NCBI RefSeq assembly: GCF_014649855.1
Contig: NZ_BMTV01000016.1
Coordinates: forward strand, 62,001 to 126,000
Source: Streptomyces roseolus
GTDB lineage: Bacteria > Actinomycetota > Actinomycetes > Streptomycetales > Streptomycetaceae
Direction of reading: 5' to 3'
DNA length: 64,000 nt
Both the position numbers and the translations under genes were made by a program. Every line of letters begins with the position of its first letter. Positions within the stretch are counted from its first letter, which is position 1. Below the pieces are notes generated by a model that was not told the DNA's origin, searched no databases, and saw only the letters and a program-made list of their open reading frames with translations. This document shows, in pieces, positions 47,865-55,775 of this stretch.

Positions 47865-48308
47865 TCAGTCCTGTCCGAGAGACATCCACATGTCCGGATT
47901 CTTCAGTGGCGCGAATCCGACCTTCTCGTAGACGCCGTGGGCGTCGGCGGTGGCGAGCATGATCCGGCGGAGCCCGTACGGCTCCAGGTGGTCGCGGACG
48001 GCGGTGACGAGGGCGGTGCCGAGGCCGGTGCCGCGGGCGGGGCGGTCGACGTAGACGTCGCAGAGCCAGGCGAAGGTGGCGTGGTCGGTGATCACGCGCG
48101 CGTACGCGGCGATCTCGCCGGTGTCGCGGTGGTAGGCGCCGAAGTTGAGCGAGCCGGCGATGGCGGCGTCCTGCTTCTCCCGAGGTCGGCCGAGGGCCCA
48201 GTACGCGTCGGTGGAGAGCCAGTGGTGGACGCGGGCGGCGTCGAGGCGGGCGGGGTCGGCGGAGATCTCGTACGCCCCGTGGAGGGTGACGGTGGTGGTC
48301 TCGGTCAT
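47865..48308 (-). CDS. GNAT acetyltransferase
   Basis: The protein has 147 aa. Motif A is LCDVYVDRPARGTGLGTALVTAVRDHLEP (~83-111, RGTGLG loop), followed by LRRIMLATADAHGVYEKVGFAPL. The N-terminal part (YEISADPARLDAARVHHWLSTDAYWALGRPREKQD) matches the subgroup of short GNATs whose members are often annotated without a substrate. It starts at the ATG at 48308. Confidence 0.88.
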   Translation of the reverse strand: MTETTTVTLHGAYEISADPARLDAARVHHWLSTDAYWALGRPREKQDAAIAGSLNFGAYHRDTGEIAAYARVITDHATFAWLCDVYVDRPARGTGLGTALVTAVRDHLEPYGLRRIMLATADAHGVYEKVGFAPLKNPDMWMSLGQD

Positions 48309-48398
48309 GGCCGGAGGATGCCAAAGCCGTGGGCACGTGTCAGGCGGGTTTTCCGGGCTGGCGCGGTGTCCGCGCGCGCCGGCCCGGCCCGCCGGGCG

Positions 48399-49832
48399 TC
48401 ACGGAAGGAGTTCGTCCATGGCGGTGCGGAGCCTGCGGACGCCCTCGGTGATCTCCGTGGGGCCGGCGACACCGGCGAAACTCAGCCGGATGTGGCCGGC
48501 CGGCGGTTCGGCGCAGAAGTAGGGCCGGCCGGGGGCGGCGGCGACGCCGGCGCGGAGGGCGGCGGCGAGGAGGGCGGGCTCGGGGAGGGCGTCGGGGAGG
48601 CGGAGCCAGAGGTGGTAGCCGCCGGAGGGGACGTGGGGCAGGGCGAGTTCGGGGAGCCGGAGGGCGACGGCGGCGGTGAGGACGTCGCGGCGGGCCTTCA
48701 GCTCCTGGGAGACGGTCCTGAGGTGGCGGGACCAGGCGGGGGCGCCGACGAGTTCGAGGGCGGCCTCCTGGAGGGGGCGGGGGACGAAGAAGCTGTCGAC
48801 GACCTGGATGGCGCGGAGGCGCTCCAGGACGGGGCCGCGGGCGGCGAGCGCGCCGACCCGGAGGCTCGCCGAGGTGATCTTGGTGAGGGAGCGGACGTGG
48901 ACGACGACGCCGTCGGGGTCGTCGGCGGCGAGCGGCGCGGGCAGCGGCGGGGCGTCCTCGTGGACGAGCCGGCGGGCGAAGTCGTCCTCGACGACGAAGG
49001 CGCCGGCGGCGCGGGCGATGCGGACGACCTCGCGGCGGCGCTCGGGCGGGAGGACGGCGCCGGTGGGGTTCTGGAAGAGCGGCTGGCAGACGAGGACGCG
49101 GGCGCCGGTGGCGCGGAACGCGGCTTCGAGGAGGTCGGTGCGGATGCCGTCGGCGTCGGTGGGCACGGGCACCGGGCGCAGCCCGGCGGCGCGGGCGACG
49201 GCGAGCATGCCGGGGTAGGTGGGCGACTCGACGAGCACGGGGGTGCCGGGCGGGGCGAGCGCGCGCAGCGCGGTGGTGAGGGCGGACTGGCCGCCGGCGG
49301 TGATGAGGACCTCGGCGCCGGTGACGCCGCCGCCGATCTCGCGGGCGAACCACTCGCGGAGTTCGGTGAGTCCGTCGGAGGGCGGCCGGCCCCAGGCGCC
49401 GGGGCGGCGGCCGGCCCGGGCGAGGGCGGCGGCCAGGGCCCGCTCGGGCTGGAGGGAGGGGTGGAGGTAGCCGCCGTTGAACTCGACGACGCCGGGCGGG
49501 GGCGCGGCCAGGGTGACGAGGACTCCGGAGGCGTCGACGGCGCGGGGGACGAGTTCGGTGGCGGCGTCGGCGCTGAGGGCCAGCTCCTGCCAGGAGGTGT
49601 CGCCGGTGGCGGCCGGGGCGGGCGCCTCGGCCTTGAAGGCGCCGGCGCCGGGCCGGGTGACGACCAGGCCCTCGGCGGCGAGCTGGGCGAGGGCGCGGGT
49701 GACGGTCACCGGGGAGACGTGGTGGCGTTCGACGAGCGCCCGGCTCGACGGGAGCTTTCCACCTGGAGAGTAGCGGTCGAGCTCCGCTTTCAGGGTTTTC
49801 GCCAGTTCGGCCACGCTGCTACGCTCATGCAT
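48399..49832 (-). CDS. MocR-type regulator (GntR HTH + aminotransferase domain)
   Basis: The protein has 477 aa. The GntR winged helix is at ~5-65 (AELAKTLKAELDRYSPGGKLPSSRALVERHHVSPVTVTRALAQLAAEGLVVTRPGAGAF). The C-terminal ~375 residues form a class I aminotransferase fold with the PLP lysine in SLTKITSASLRVGAL (~310) and ESPTYPGM, VCQPLFQNPTGAVLPPERR. MocR proteins use PLP or an amino-acid adduct as signal, usually to activate a divergent gene. Here the divergent gene encodes an EamA transporter whose start overlaps its own. The ATG at 49832 has a TATTCT -10 box 8 nt upstream and no ribosome site, which suggests a leaderless mRNA. Confidence 0.92.
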   Translation of the reverse strand: MHERSSVAELAKTLKAELDRYSPGGKLPSSRALVERHHVSPVTVTRALAQLAAEGLVVTRPGAGAFKAEAPAPAATGDTSWQELALSADAATELVPRAVDASGVLVTLAAPPPGVVEFNGGYLHPSLQPERALAAALARAGRRPGAWGRPPSDGLTELREWFAREIGGGVTGAEVLITAGGQSALTTALRALAPPGTPVLVESPTYPGMLAVARAAGLRPVPVPTDADGIRTDLLEAAFRATGARVLVCQPLFQNPTGAVLPPERRREVVRIARAAGAFVVEDDFARRLVHEDAPPLPAPLAADDPDGVVVHVRSLTKITSASLRVGALAARGPVLERLRAIQVVDSFFVPRPLQEAALELVGAPAWSRHLRTVSQELKARRDVLTAAVALRLPELALPHVPSGGYHLWLRLPDALPEPALLAAALRAGVAAAPGRPYFCAEPPAGHIRLSFAGVAGPTEITEGVRRLRTAMDELLP

Positions 49833-49846
49833 GAGAGCACAGAATA
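49820..49846. promoter_or_regulatory. Overlapping divergent promoters and start codons of mocR/eamA
   Basis: The minus-strand ATG (49832-49830) and the plus-strand ATG (49831-49833) share bases inside the palindrome CTCATGCATGAG (49824-49835). A plus -10 TACGCT (49820-49825) and a minus -10 TATTCT (49846-49841) flank it at leaderless distance. Each -10 lies within the coding region of the opposite gene. Confidence 0.65.
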
Positions 49847-50772
49847 GCGCTACTGCCCCGACGACGATAGCGGTCACCGGCAGGACGGACACCGCTTCCG
49901 CCCCGGTGACGGCCCCGGGCGCGCAGGGCACCCTCCTCGCCCTCCTCGGCGTCGTCTCCTTCTCGCTGACGTTCCCGTCGACGGTGTGGGGTCTGGAGAG
50001 CTTCGGCCCCTGGTCGCTGGTGGCCGTGCGCTCCACGCTCGCCGCGGTGATCGCCGGAGCCTTCTTGTGCACGGGCCGGGTGCCGCTGCCGGAGCGCCGC
50101 CACTGGACCGGGCTCGCGGTGGTCGCCGGGGGCGTGGTGGTGGGCTTCCCGCTGCTGACCACGCTCGCCCTGCAGACCTCCACGACCTCGCACGCCGCCG
50201 TCGTCGTGGGCCTGCTGCCGCTCACCACGGCCGCCCTCGCCGCCGTGCGGACCGGCCGCCGCCCGTCGCGCACCTTCTGGATCGCGGCCGTCGCCGGCGC
50301 CTCCGTCGTGATCGCCTTCACCGTCCAGCAGAGCGGCGGCGCGCTCTCCACGGGCGACCTCTACCTCTTCGGCGCGCTCCTCGTGTGCGCCGCCGGCTAC
50401 ACCGAGGGCGGCCGCCTGGCCCGGCTGATGCCGGGCTGGCAGGTGATCGGCTGGGCGCTGGTGCTCTGCCTGCCGCTGACGGTCCCGGCCTCGGCGGTGG
50501 CGCTCGCCCTCGAACCGGTGCGCCTCACCGCCCACGGCGTGATCGGCCTGGTCTGGGTGGCGGCCGGCTCCACCTTCTTCGGCCTGTACGTCTGGTACCG
50601 CGGCATGGCCGCGATCGGCATCCCGCGCGCCAGCCAGCTCCAGCTCGCCCAGCCGCTCCTGACGCTGTTCTGGTCGGTCTTCCTGCTGGGCGAGTCCCTG
50701 CCGCTGGCCGCGCCGGTCGCGGCGGTCGGCGTGCTGGTCTGCATCGCGGTGACCCAGCGCGCGAAGAGCTGA
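49831..50772 (+). CDS. EamA-family (DMT superfamily) transporter
   Basis: The protein has 313 aa. After a ~30-residue polar N-terminus come ten hydrophobic segments in two EamA repeats, each with the typical end pattern (for example GLLPLTTAALAAVRTGRRPS and ASQLQLAQPLLTLFWSVFLLGESLPLAAPVAAVGVLV). Members export amino acids, nucleobases or other metabolites. The MocR neighbour suggests a substrate linked to amino acids or PLP. The start is probably ATG 49831, but a later in-frame GTG (about residue 26) could be the true start if the two genes do not overlap. Confidence 0.88.
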   Translation: MRAQNSATAPTTIAVTGRTDTASAPVTAPGAQGTLLALLGVVSFSLTFPSTVWGLESFGPWSLVAVRSTLAAVIAGAFLCTGRVPLPERRHWTGLAVVAGGVVVGFPLLTTLALQTSTTSHAAVVVGLLPLTTAALAAVRTGRRPSRTFWIAAVAGASVVIAFTVQQSGGALSTGDLYLFGALLVCAAGYTEGGRLARLMPGWQVIGWALVLCLPLTVPASAVALALEPVRLTAHGVIGLVWVAAGSTFFGLYVWYRGMAAIGIPRASQLQLAQPLLTLFWSVFLLGESLPLAAPVAAVGVLVCIAVTQRAKS

Positions 50773-50840
50773 CGCGACGGACGGCGGTGACCTGCGTCAC
50801 AATGACAGGCAGAGGCCCTACGCGCGCGAGGAGGTCACCG

Positions 50841-51038
50841 ATGCAGGCGAGAGTGGGCGACAAGCTGCTGGTGCACGGCCGGACCGTGGGTCAGCACGAC
50901 CGTACGGCCCAGGTCCTTGAGGTGAAGGGCGAGAACGGCGCTCCCCCGTACAAGGTGAAGTTCGACGACGACGGTCACGAGGCCCTGATGTCGCCAGGCC
51001 CCGACACCGTCGTCCGTCACCACGGCGAGCAGCGCTAG
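50841..51038 (+). CDS. DUF1918 domain protein
   Basis: The protein has 65 aa. MQARVGDKLLVHGRTVGQHDRTAQVLEVKGENGAPPYKVKF is the standard SH3-like DUF1918 opening, and the C-terminus DTVVRHH is also typical. These small actinobacterial proteins are of unknown function, perhaps nucleic-acid or protein binding. GAGGAGG lies 6 nt before the ATG at 50841. Its stop TAG shares the palindrome CTAG with the stop of the opposing hydrolase gene. Confidence 0.92.
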   Translation: MQARVGDKLLVHGRTVGQHDRTAQVLEVKGENGAPPYKVKFDDDGHEALMSPGPDTVVRHHGEQR

Positions 51039-52399
51039 GAAGCGGGTCCCGGGCCCGCGGCGCGCGGCCCGCGGGCCCGCACCGGGTAGTGGTCGGCCAC
51101 GATGGCCGCCAGGGCGCCGTGGCGGTCCTCCGTGACCTCCTTCGCCGCGAAGTAGCAGTGCCCGCCGACGCCCGGCCGTTCGACGGCCAGCGCGAGGTGC
51201 CGTGACAGCTCCCGCGGGTCCTGCCATGCCTCGGGCTGGTCCGGGTCGCCCGCCTTGTACAGCGCCTCGCCGATGTAGAGGCCGACGCCCGTCCCCTCCA
51301 CCGTCGCGTTCCACCAGTCGAGGAGCGTGGCGTAGTCGGTGGCGGGGTGGCCGACGTGCCAGTACAGCTGCGGCACCACGTGGTCGATCCACCCCTCCCG
51401 GACCCACTTGCGGGTGTCCGCGTACAGGTCGTCGTAGGTCGCCACCCCGCCCCGGGTGTCGGAGCCCGCGGGGTCGTCGGCGCGGTTCCGCCACACCCCG
51501 AAGGGGCTGACACCGAAGGCGACGCCCGGCTTGAGCTCCTTGACGCGGGCGGACATCTCCGAGACCAGCAGGTCGGTGTTGTGGCGCCGCCAGTCCGCGC
51601 GGTCGGGGAAGCCGGCGCCGTGGCGGGCGTACGTGTCGTCGTCGGCGAAGTCCTCCCCCGCCACCGGGTACGGGTAGAAGTAGTCGTCCCAGTGGACGGC
51701 GTCGAGGTCGTAGCGGCGGACCGCGTCGAGCATCGCGTCCTGGACGAAGCGCCGGACCTCGGGCAGCCCGGGGTCGTAGTAGAGCTTTCCGCCGTAGGGC
51801 ACGGTCCACTCGGGGTGGAGCCGGGCCGGGTGGGAGGCCGCGAGCCGGGCGGGGTCAGTGTGGTTCGCCACGCGGTACGGGTTGAACCAGGCGTGCAGCT
51901 CCAGCCCCCGCTCATGGGCCTCGGCGACCGCCGTGCCCAGCGGGTCCCAGCCGGGGTCGCGGCCCTGCGTCCCGGTGAGGCACTGCGCCCAGGGCTCGTA
52001 CGGCGACGGCCACAGGGCGTCGGCGGTGGGCCGCACCTGGAGGACGACCGCGTTGAGCCGCCGCTCCACCGCCTTGTCCAGGTGGGCGAGGAGCTCGGCC
52101 TTCTGCGCCGCGGCGGTGAGGCCGGCGCGGGACGGCCAGTCGCGGTTGGCGACGGTCGCCACCCACACGCCCCGGAACCGGAAGCTGTCCGCCGCCGCCT
52201 CCGCGGCCGGCTCCGGCACGGGCTCCGCCGCCGGACCCGCCCCGGGCGCCGGGTCCGCCCCGGACGCCGGTGCCGGGTCCGGGTCCCTTCCGCGCACCCC
52301 TCGACGCTCCGCGGCGGTGCCCGGGGCACCGCTCCCCACGACGGCGAATGCCGCTCCCGTGGCGGTCGTCACAAACCCTCTTCTCCCGATAGGCCGCAC
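51035..52399 (-). CDS. Secreted GH10-like (DUF187/GHL10) glycosyl hydrolase
   Basis: The protein has 454 aa. A Tat signal is likely (RPIGRRGFVTTATGAAFAVVG, RRGF at ~6-9). A ~45-residue Pro/Ala/Glu linker follows. The catalytic TIM barrel (~70-430) has FRGVWVATVANRDWPS, NAVVLQVRPTADALWPSPYEPW, GLELHAWFNPYR, YDLDAVHWDDYFYP and GVSPFGVWRN, the motifs of the YngK/DUF187 group of putative glycosylhydrolases. It probably acts outside the cell on a polysaccharide; the substrate is unknown. I took the GTG at 52399, with AGGGG 5 nt upstream. Confidence 0.88.
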   Translation of the reverse strand: MRPIGRRGFVTTATGAAFAVVGSGAPGTAAERRGVRGRDPDPAPASGADPAPGAGPAAEPVPEPAAEAAADSFRFRGVWVATVANRDWPSRAGLTAAAQKAELLAHLDKAVERRLNAVVLQVRPTADALWPSPYEPWAQCLTGTQGRDPGWDPLGTAVAEAHERGLELHAWFNPYRVANHTDPARLAASHPARLHPEWTVPYGGKLYYDPGLPEVRRFVQDAMLDAVRRYDLDAVHWDDYFYPYPVAGEDFADDDTYARHGAGFPDRADWRRHNTDLLVSEMSARVKELKPGVAFGVSPFGVWRNRADDPAGSDTRGGVATYDDLYADTRKWVREGWIDHVVPQLYWHVGHPATDYATLLDWWNATVEGTGVGLYIGEALYKAGDPDQPEAWQDPRELSRHLALAVERPGVGGHCYFAAKEVTEDRHGALAAIVADHYPVRARGPRAAGPGPAS

Positions 52400-52557
52400 T
52401 TGTACCCCTCAGCTGTCGGACACGTCACACCTCCTGGGACAGCATGCCCGCCTCCGACCGATCGATCATCGCGCGAATCGGAGTAACGTCATGGGGTCGA
52501 GGCGTGCGCACCGGAATCACACGGGGCCCGCCGCCAGAGAAGAGCGAAAGGCACGAG

Positions 52558-53430
52558 GTGACGGACTCCATGGCCGACATTGAGCGCGTCGGAGTGGTGG
52601 GCTGCGGCCAGATGGGCGCGGGCATCGCAGAGGTGTGTGCCCGGAGCGGTCTCCAGGTGAAGGTGGCCGAGACCACCGGCGAGGCGCTGGAGATCGGCCG
52701 TACGCGGCTGCTGAACTCGCTGACCAAGGCCGCCGAACGCGGCAAGATCAGCGAGGAGGAGCGGGACGCGGCCCTGGCCAACCTGAGCTTCACGACCGAC
52801 CTCGGGGAGTTCGCCGACCGCGACCTCGTCATCGAGGCGGTCGTCGAGAACGAGCAGGTCAAGACCGAGATCTTCCAGGTGCTCGACCAGGTCCTGACCC
52901 GGCCCGACGCCATCCTCGCCTCGAACACCTCCTCCATCCCGCTGGTGAAGCTGGCCGTGGCGACCTCCCGCCCCGACCACGTCATCGGCATCCACTTCTT
53001 CAACCCGGCCCCGGTGCAGAAGCTCGTCGAGCTGATCCCGGCCCTCACCACCTCCGAGGGCACCATCAGCCGGGCGCAGGCCTTCGCCGAGAAGCTGCTC
53101 GGCAAGCACGCGATCCGCGCCCAGGACCGCTCCGGCTTCATCGTGAACGCCCTGCTCGTGCCGTACCTGCTCTCCGCGATCCGGATGTTCGAGTCCGGCA
53201 TCGCGAGCCGCGAGGACATCGACAACGGCATGGAGTACGGCTGCGCCCACCCGATGGGCCCGCTGAAGCTCTCGGACCTCATCGGCCTCGACACGATCGC
53301 CTCGATCGCGGACTCGATGTACTCCGAGTTCAAGGAGCCGCTGTACGCCGCTCCCCCGCTGCTCCAGCGGATGGTCGACGCGGGCCGGCTCGGCCGCAAG
53401 ACGGGCTCGGGCTTCTACGTCTACGCCTGA
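52558..53430 (+). CDS. 3-hydroxybutyryl-CoA dehydrogenase
   Basis: The protein has 290 aa, normal for the single-function enzyme. The NAD loop is VGVVGCGQMGAGIAEVCARSGL (~10-31). ILASNTSSIPLVKLAVATSRPDHVIGIHFFNPAPVQKLVELI (~120-165) carries the catalytic His and Asn region, and EYGCAHPMGPLKLSDLIGLDTI the C-terminal dimer domain. It oxidises (S)-3-hydroxyacyl-CoA with NAD(P), in butyrate-level metabolism or precursor supply. I chose the GTG at 52558 because AAAGG lies 6 nt upstream; the ATG at 52570 has only a distant site. Confidence 0.95.
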   Translation: MTDSMADIERVGVVGCGQMGAGIAEVCARSGLQVKVAETTGEALEIGRTRLLNSLTKAAERGKISEEERDAALANLSFTTDLGEFADRDLVIEAVVENEQVKTEIFQVLDQVLTRPDAILASNTSSIPLVKLAVATSRPDHVIGIHFFNPAPVQKLVELIPALTTSEGTISRAQAFAEKLLGKHAIRAQDRSGFIVNALLVPYLLSAIRMFESGIASREDIDNGMEYGCAHPMGPLKLSDLIGLDTIASIADSMYSEFKEPLYAAPPLLQRMVDAGRLGRKTGSGFYVYA

Positions 53431-53478
53431 CCCGCCTCCGACGCCTCCGGCGTCCCACGGTTGTCGCTCTCCGCGGCA

Positions 53479-53516
53479 GGAACGGCTCGTACCCCCGCAC
53501 AGGTACGAGCCGTTCC
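53479..53516. terminator. Bidirectional terminator
   Basis: A 15-bp perfect stem GGAACGGCTCGTACC with its complement and an 8-nt loop lies between the convergent dehydrogenase and NUDIX genes. Confidence 0.85.
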
Positions 53517-53557
53517 GACTTTTCCGGGCGACCCCGGCGGCCCCGGCGGCCCGGGCG

Positions 53558-54088
53558 TCAGCCGAGCCGCAGGTGGTGCAGCATCAGCAGTCCGGCCGCC
53601 ATGTTCGCCGCCGGCACCTCGCCGCGCGCGATCAGCTCCGGGACCTCCTTCAGCGGCACCCAGGCGCGCCGCGAGGACTCGAAGCCGTCGGCCGGCGGGC
53701 CGGTCCAGGTGGCCCGCTCGGTCCAGTAGAGGTGGTGCCGGGCGTCGCTGAGCCCGTTGGAGGGCTCGACGGTGAGCAGGTGGCGCAGCGGGCCCGGCCG
53801 CCAGCCGGTCTCCTCCTCCATCTCACGGGCGGCGGCCGCCTCGGGGGTCTCGCCGTCCTCGACGACGCCGGCGGCCAGCTCCCACCCCCAGCTGTCGGTG
53901 ATGAAGCGGTGGCGCCAGAGCATCAGGACCTCGTCGGCGTCGTTGACGACGGTCGCGACGGCGACGGGGCGGAGCCGGATCAGATAGTGGTCGAGGTGGC
54001 GGCCGTCCGGGAGTTCGACGTCCGCGAGGTTCACTCGGAACCAACGGTTTTCATAGACGGAGCGTTCGCTCAGTTTCGTCCACTGCAC
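53558..54088 (-). CDS. NUDIX hydrolase
   Basis: The protein has 176 aa. The Nudix box is complete: GVVEDGETPEAAAAREMEEETGW (~73-95; G-x5-E-x7-RE-x2-EE-x-GW). The upstream segment YLIRLRPVAVATVVNDADEVLMLWRHRF and downstream PLRHLLTVEPSNGLSDARHHLYW resemble ADP-ribose pyrophosphatase-type members. The substrate is probably a nucleoside diphosphate derivative. I chose the GTG at 54088. Confidence 0.92.
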   Translation of the reverse strand: MQWTKLSERSVYENRWFRVNLADVELPDGRHLDHYLIRLRPVAVATVVNDADEVLMLWRHRFITDSWGWELAAGVVEDGETPEAAAAREMEEETGWRPGPLRHLLTVEPSNGLSDARHHLYWTERATWTGPPADGFESSRRAWVPLKEVPELIARGEVPAANMAAGLLMLHHLRLG

Positions 54089-54150
54089 GTTCTTGCCACC
54101 TTCCGACTGGTAGGCGCGTGTTCGGTGGCAATATCGCAGCAGGTGAACGG

Positions 54151-55491
54151 TCAGAGCGGAACGCGCAGGGCCCCGTCGATCAGCGCCGCCGCCTCCCGGG
54201 CGTCCCCCGCGTCACAGGCGAGGAGGTGCTCCCGGGCCTGGCGCAGCCGGTCCCGCAGCCGGCGCGACTCCATCCCGCGCGCCCGCTCGGTCATCTCGAC
54301 CGCCGCCCGCGCCGCCGAGTCCGCCTCGCCCTGCCGCAGTTCGACCTGGCAGAGCAGCGCGAGCCGGTGCACCCGGCCCCGGTCGTGCGAGGGCGTCCCG
54401 GCCGCCCGCGCCGCGTGCTCGTACGCCCCCGCGAGATCACCCAGACTGAGGAGGGCCTCCGCGACCTGTACGTTGACGAGCCCGGGCTGGACGTAGCCGG
54501 TCTCGGCCGGTTCCGCGGCCGGGGCGATCCGGTCCGCCGCCCGCTCGGCCCGCAGGATGCAGCCGAGCGCCGCCGGCCCGTCGCCGAGCCGGGCGTACGC
54601 CTTCGCCTGCATGGCCGTCAGATCGGCGGCGAGCGCCGGGGAGATGGTCCCGTCCGCCGCCCGCAGCGCGGCCTCCGCGAAGGCCACCGCCTGCCGGAAC
54701 TCCCCCAGGAGCAGCGACTGGTTGACCATCAGCGCCACCACGTAGGCGCCGAAGGCCCGGTCCCCGCTGGCCTTGGCGAGCCGCAGCGCCTGGTGGAAGT
54801 AGCGCTGCGCGAGCCCGTGGGCGTCGGCGTCGTAGGCACAGATTCCGGCCACCGCCACGAGGCCGCCGGTGGCGCGGTGCAGGGAGCGGCCCAGGGCGTC
54901 GCTGTACGAGCCGCGGAGCCGGGGCGCGGCCTCGGTGGTGAGGAAGCCGACGATCCGGGCGCGGGTCGCGATGCCGCCGGCCTTGCGGTACATCTGCTCG
55001 TAGTGGGCGCGGGCCGCGCTGAGCAGGGCGATGTCGGCGGGCTCGACCCGGGTGAGACCGGTCCGGGAGACGTCGGTGTCCTCCGGCGGGTTCTCCCACT
55101 CCCACACCGGCATCACCGCGGGCGTGCCGGTCACCGCGGGCGCGCTCGCGAGGTACGGGCGCTGCTGCTCGTCCGAGCGCCACAGCGCGGTGGCCCGGTC
55201 GACGAAGCCGTTCAGCGGCGTGCCGGGCGCGGGCGGGCCGCCGACGGGCACGCCGAGCCCGATGTCGTCGAGGGTGACGGGCCGGCGCAGCCGGTCCGCG
55301 AGCACCTCGCAGATCAGGTCGGGCACCTGGCCGCGCGGCCGCTGGCCCTTCAACCACCGCGCCACGGCGGTGTGTTCGTAACGCAGGGCAAGGCCCCTGG
55401 CCCGTCCGGCCCGGTTCACACGGTCGGCGAGCCCGGCGTGGGAGACGCCCGCCTCGTCCAGGAGGGCGTCGAGCAGGGTGTTGGGCTGCAT
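54151..55491 (-). CDS. HTH regulator with tetratricopeptide-like repeats
   Basis: The protein has 446 aa. The N-terminal ~85 residues form an atypical helix-turn-helix (LLDALLDEAGVSHAGLADRVNRAGRARG, then YEHTAVARWLKGQRPRGQVPDLICEVLADRL). The C-terminal ~270 residues are helical TPR-like repeats (AQRYFHQALRLAKASGDRAFGAYVVALM, AVAFAEAALRAADG and so on). This layout is that of the Streptomyces NsdA-like group of developmental or secondary-metabolism regulators, which I infer only from domain order. It has a ~70-residue Pro-rich middle with a conserved-looking VMPVWEWENPPEDTDVSRTG. It starts at the ATG at 55491. Confidence 0.85.
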   Translation of the reverse strand: MQPNTLLDALLDEAGVSHAGLADRVNRAGRARGLALRYEHTAVARWLKGQRPRGQVPDLICEVLADRLRRPVTLDDIGLGVPVGGPPAPGTPLNGFVDRATALWRSDEQQRPYLASAPAVTGTPAVMPVWEWENPPEDTDVSRTGLTRVEPADIALLSAARAHYEQMYRKAGGIATRARIVGFLTTEAAPRLRGSYSDALGRSLHRATGGLVAVAGICAYDADAHGLAQRYFHQALRLAKASGDRAFGAYVVALMVNQSLLLGEFRQAVAFAEAALRAADGTISPALAADLTAMQAKAYARLGDGPAALGCILRAERAADRIAPAAEPAETGYVQPGLVNVQVAEALLSLGDLAGAYEHAARAAGTPSHDRGRVHRLALLCQVELRQGEADSAARAAVEMTERARGMESRRLRDRLRQAREHLLACDAGDAREAAALIDGALRVPL

Positions 55492-55702
55492 GGCCCCTCC
55501 GGTCGCTCGGTGAACTCAGCCTAGCGGTGGCCGAATTAGCCCGGTGCGATTTCGCACGGGGTGTGAATGAAGTACCCGTTCTTCCGGTCCGCGCGCGCTG
55601 CCGCCGCCGGGGCCGTACCGCTTGACTGGGCTTCCTCGCCGGAAGGGCGAGGAACGACCGGGCCGCCGGCTCCCCCCTCGTACAGTGCGGCCGCCCGGTC
55701 CA

Positions 55703-55753
55703 CGCCGCCCGCCCCGCCGATCTGCCCGACACTCCGTGGCGGGGCGGGCGGCG
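55703..55753 (-). terminator. Terminator of the PP2C phosphatase gene
   Basis: A 16-bp perfect stem CGCCGCCCGCCCCGCC with its complement and a 19-nt loop lies 22 bp past the phosphatase stop. Confidence 0.75.
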
Positions 55754-55775
55754 CCCGTACCCCCGGGCCCTCCGC

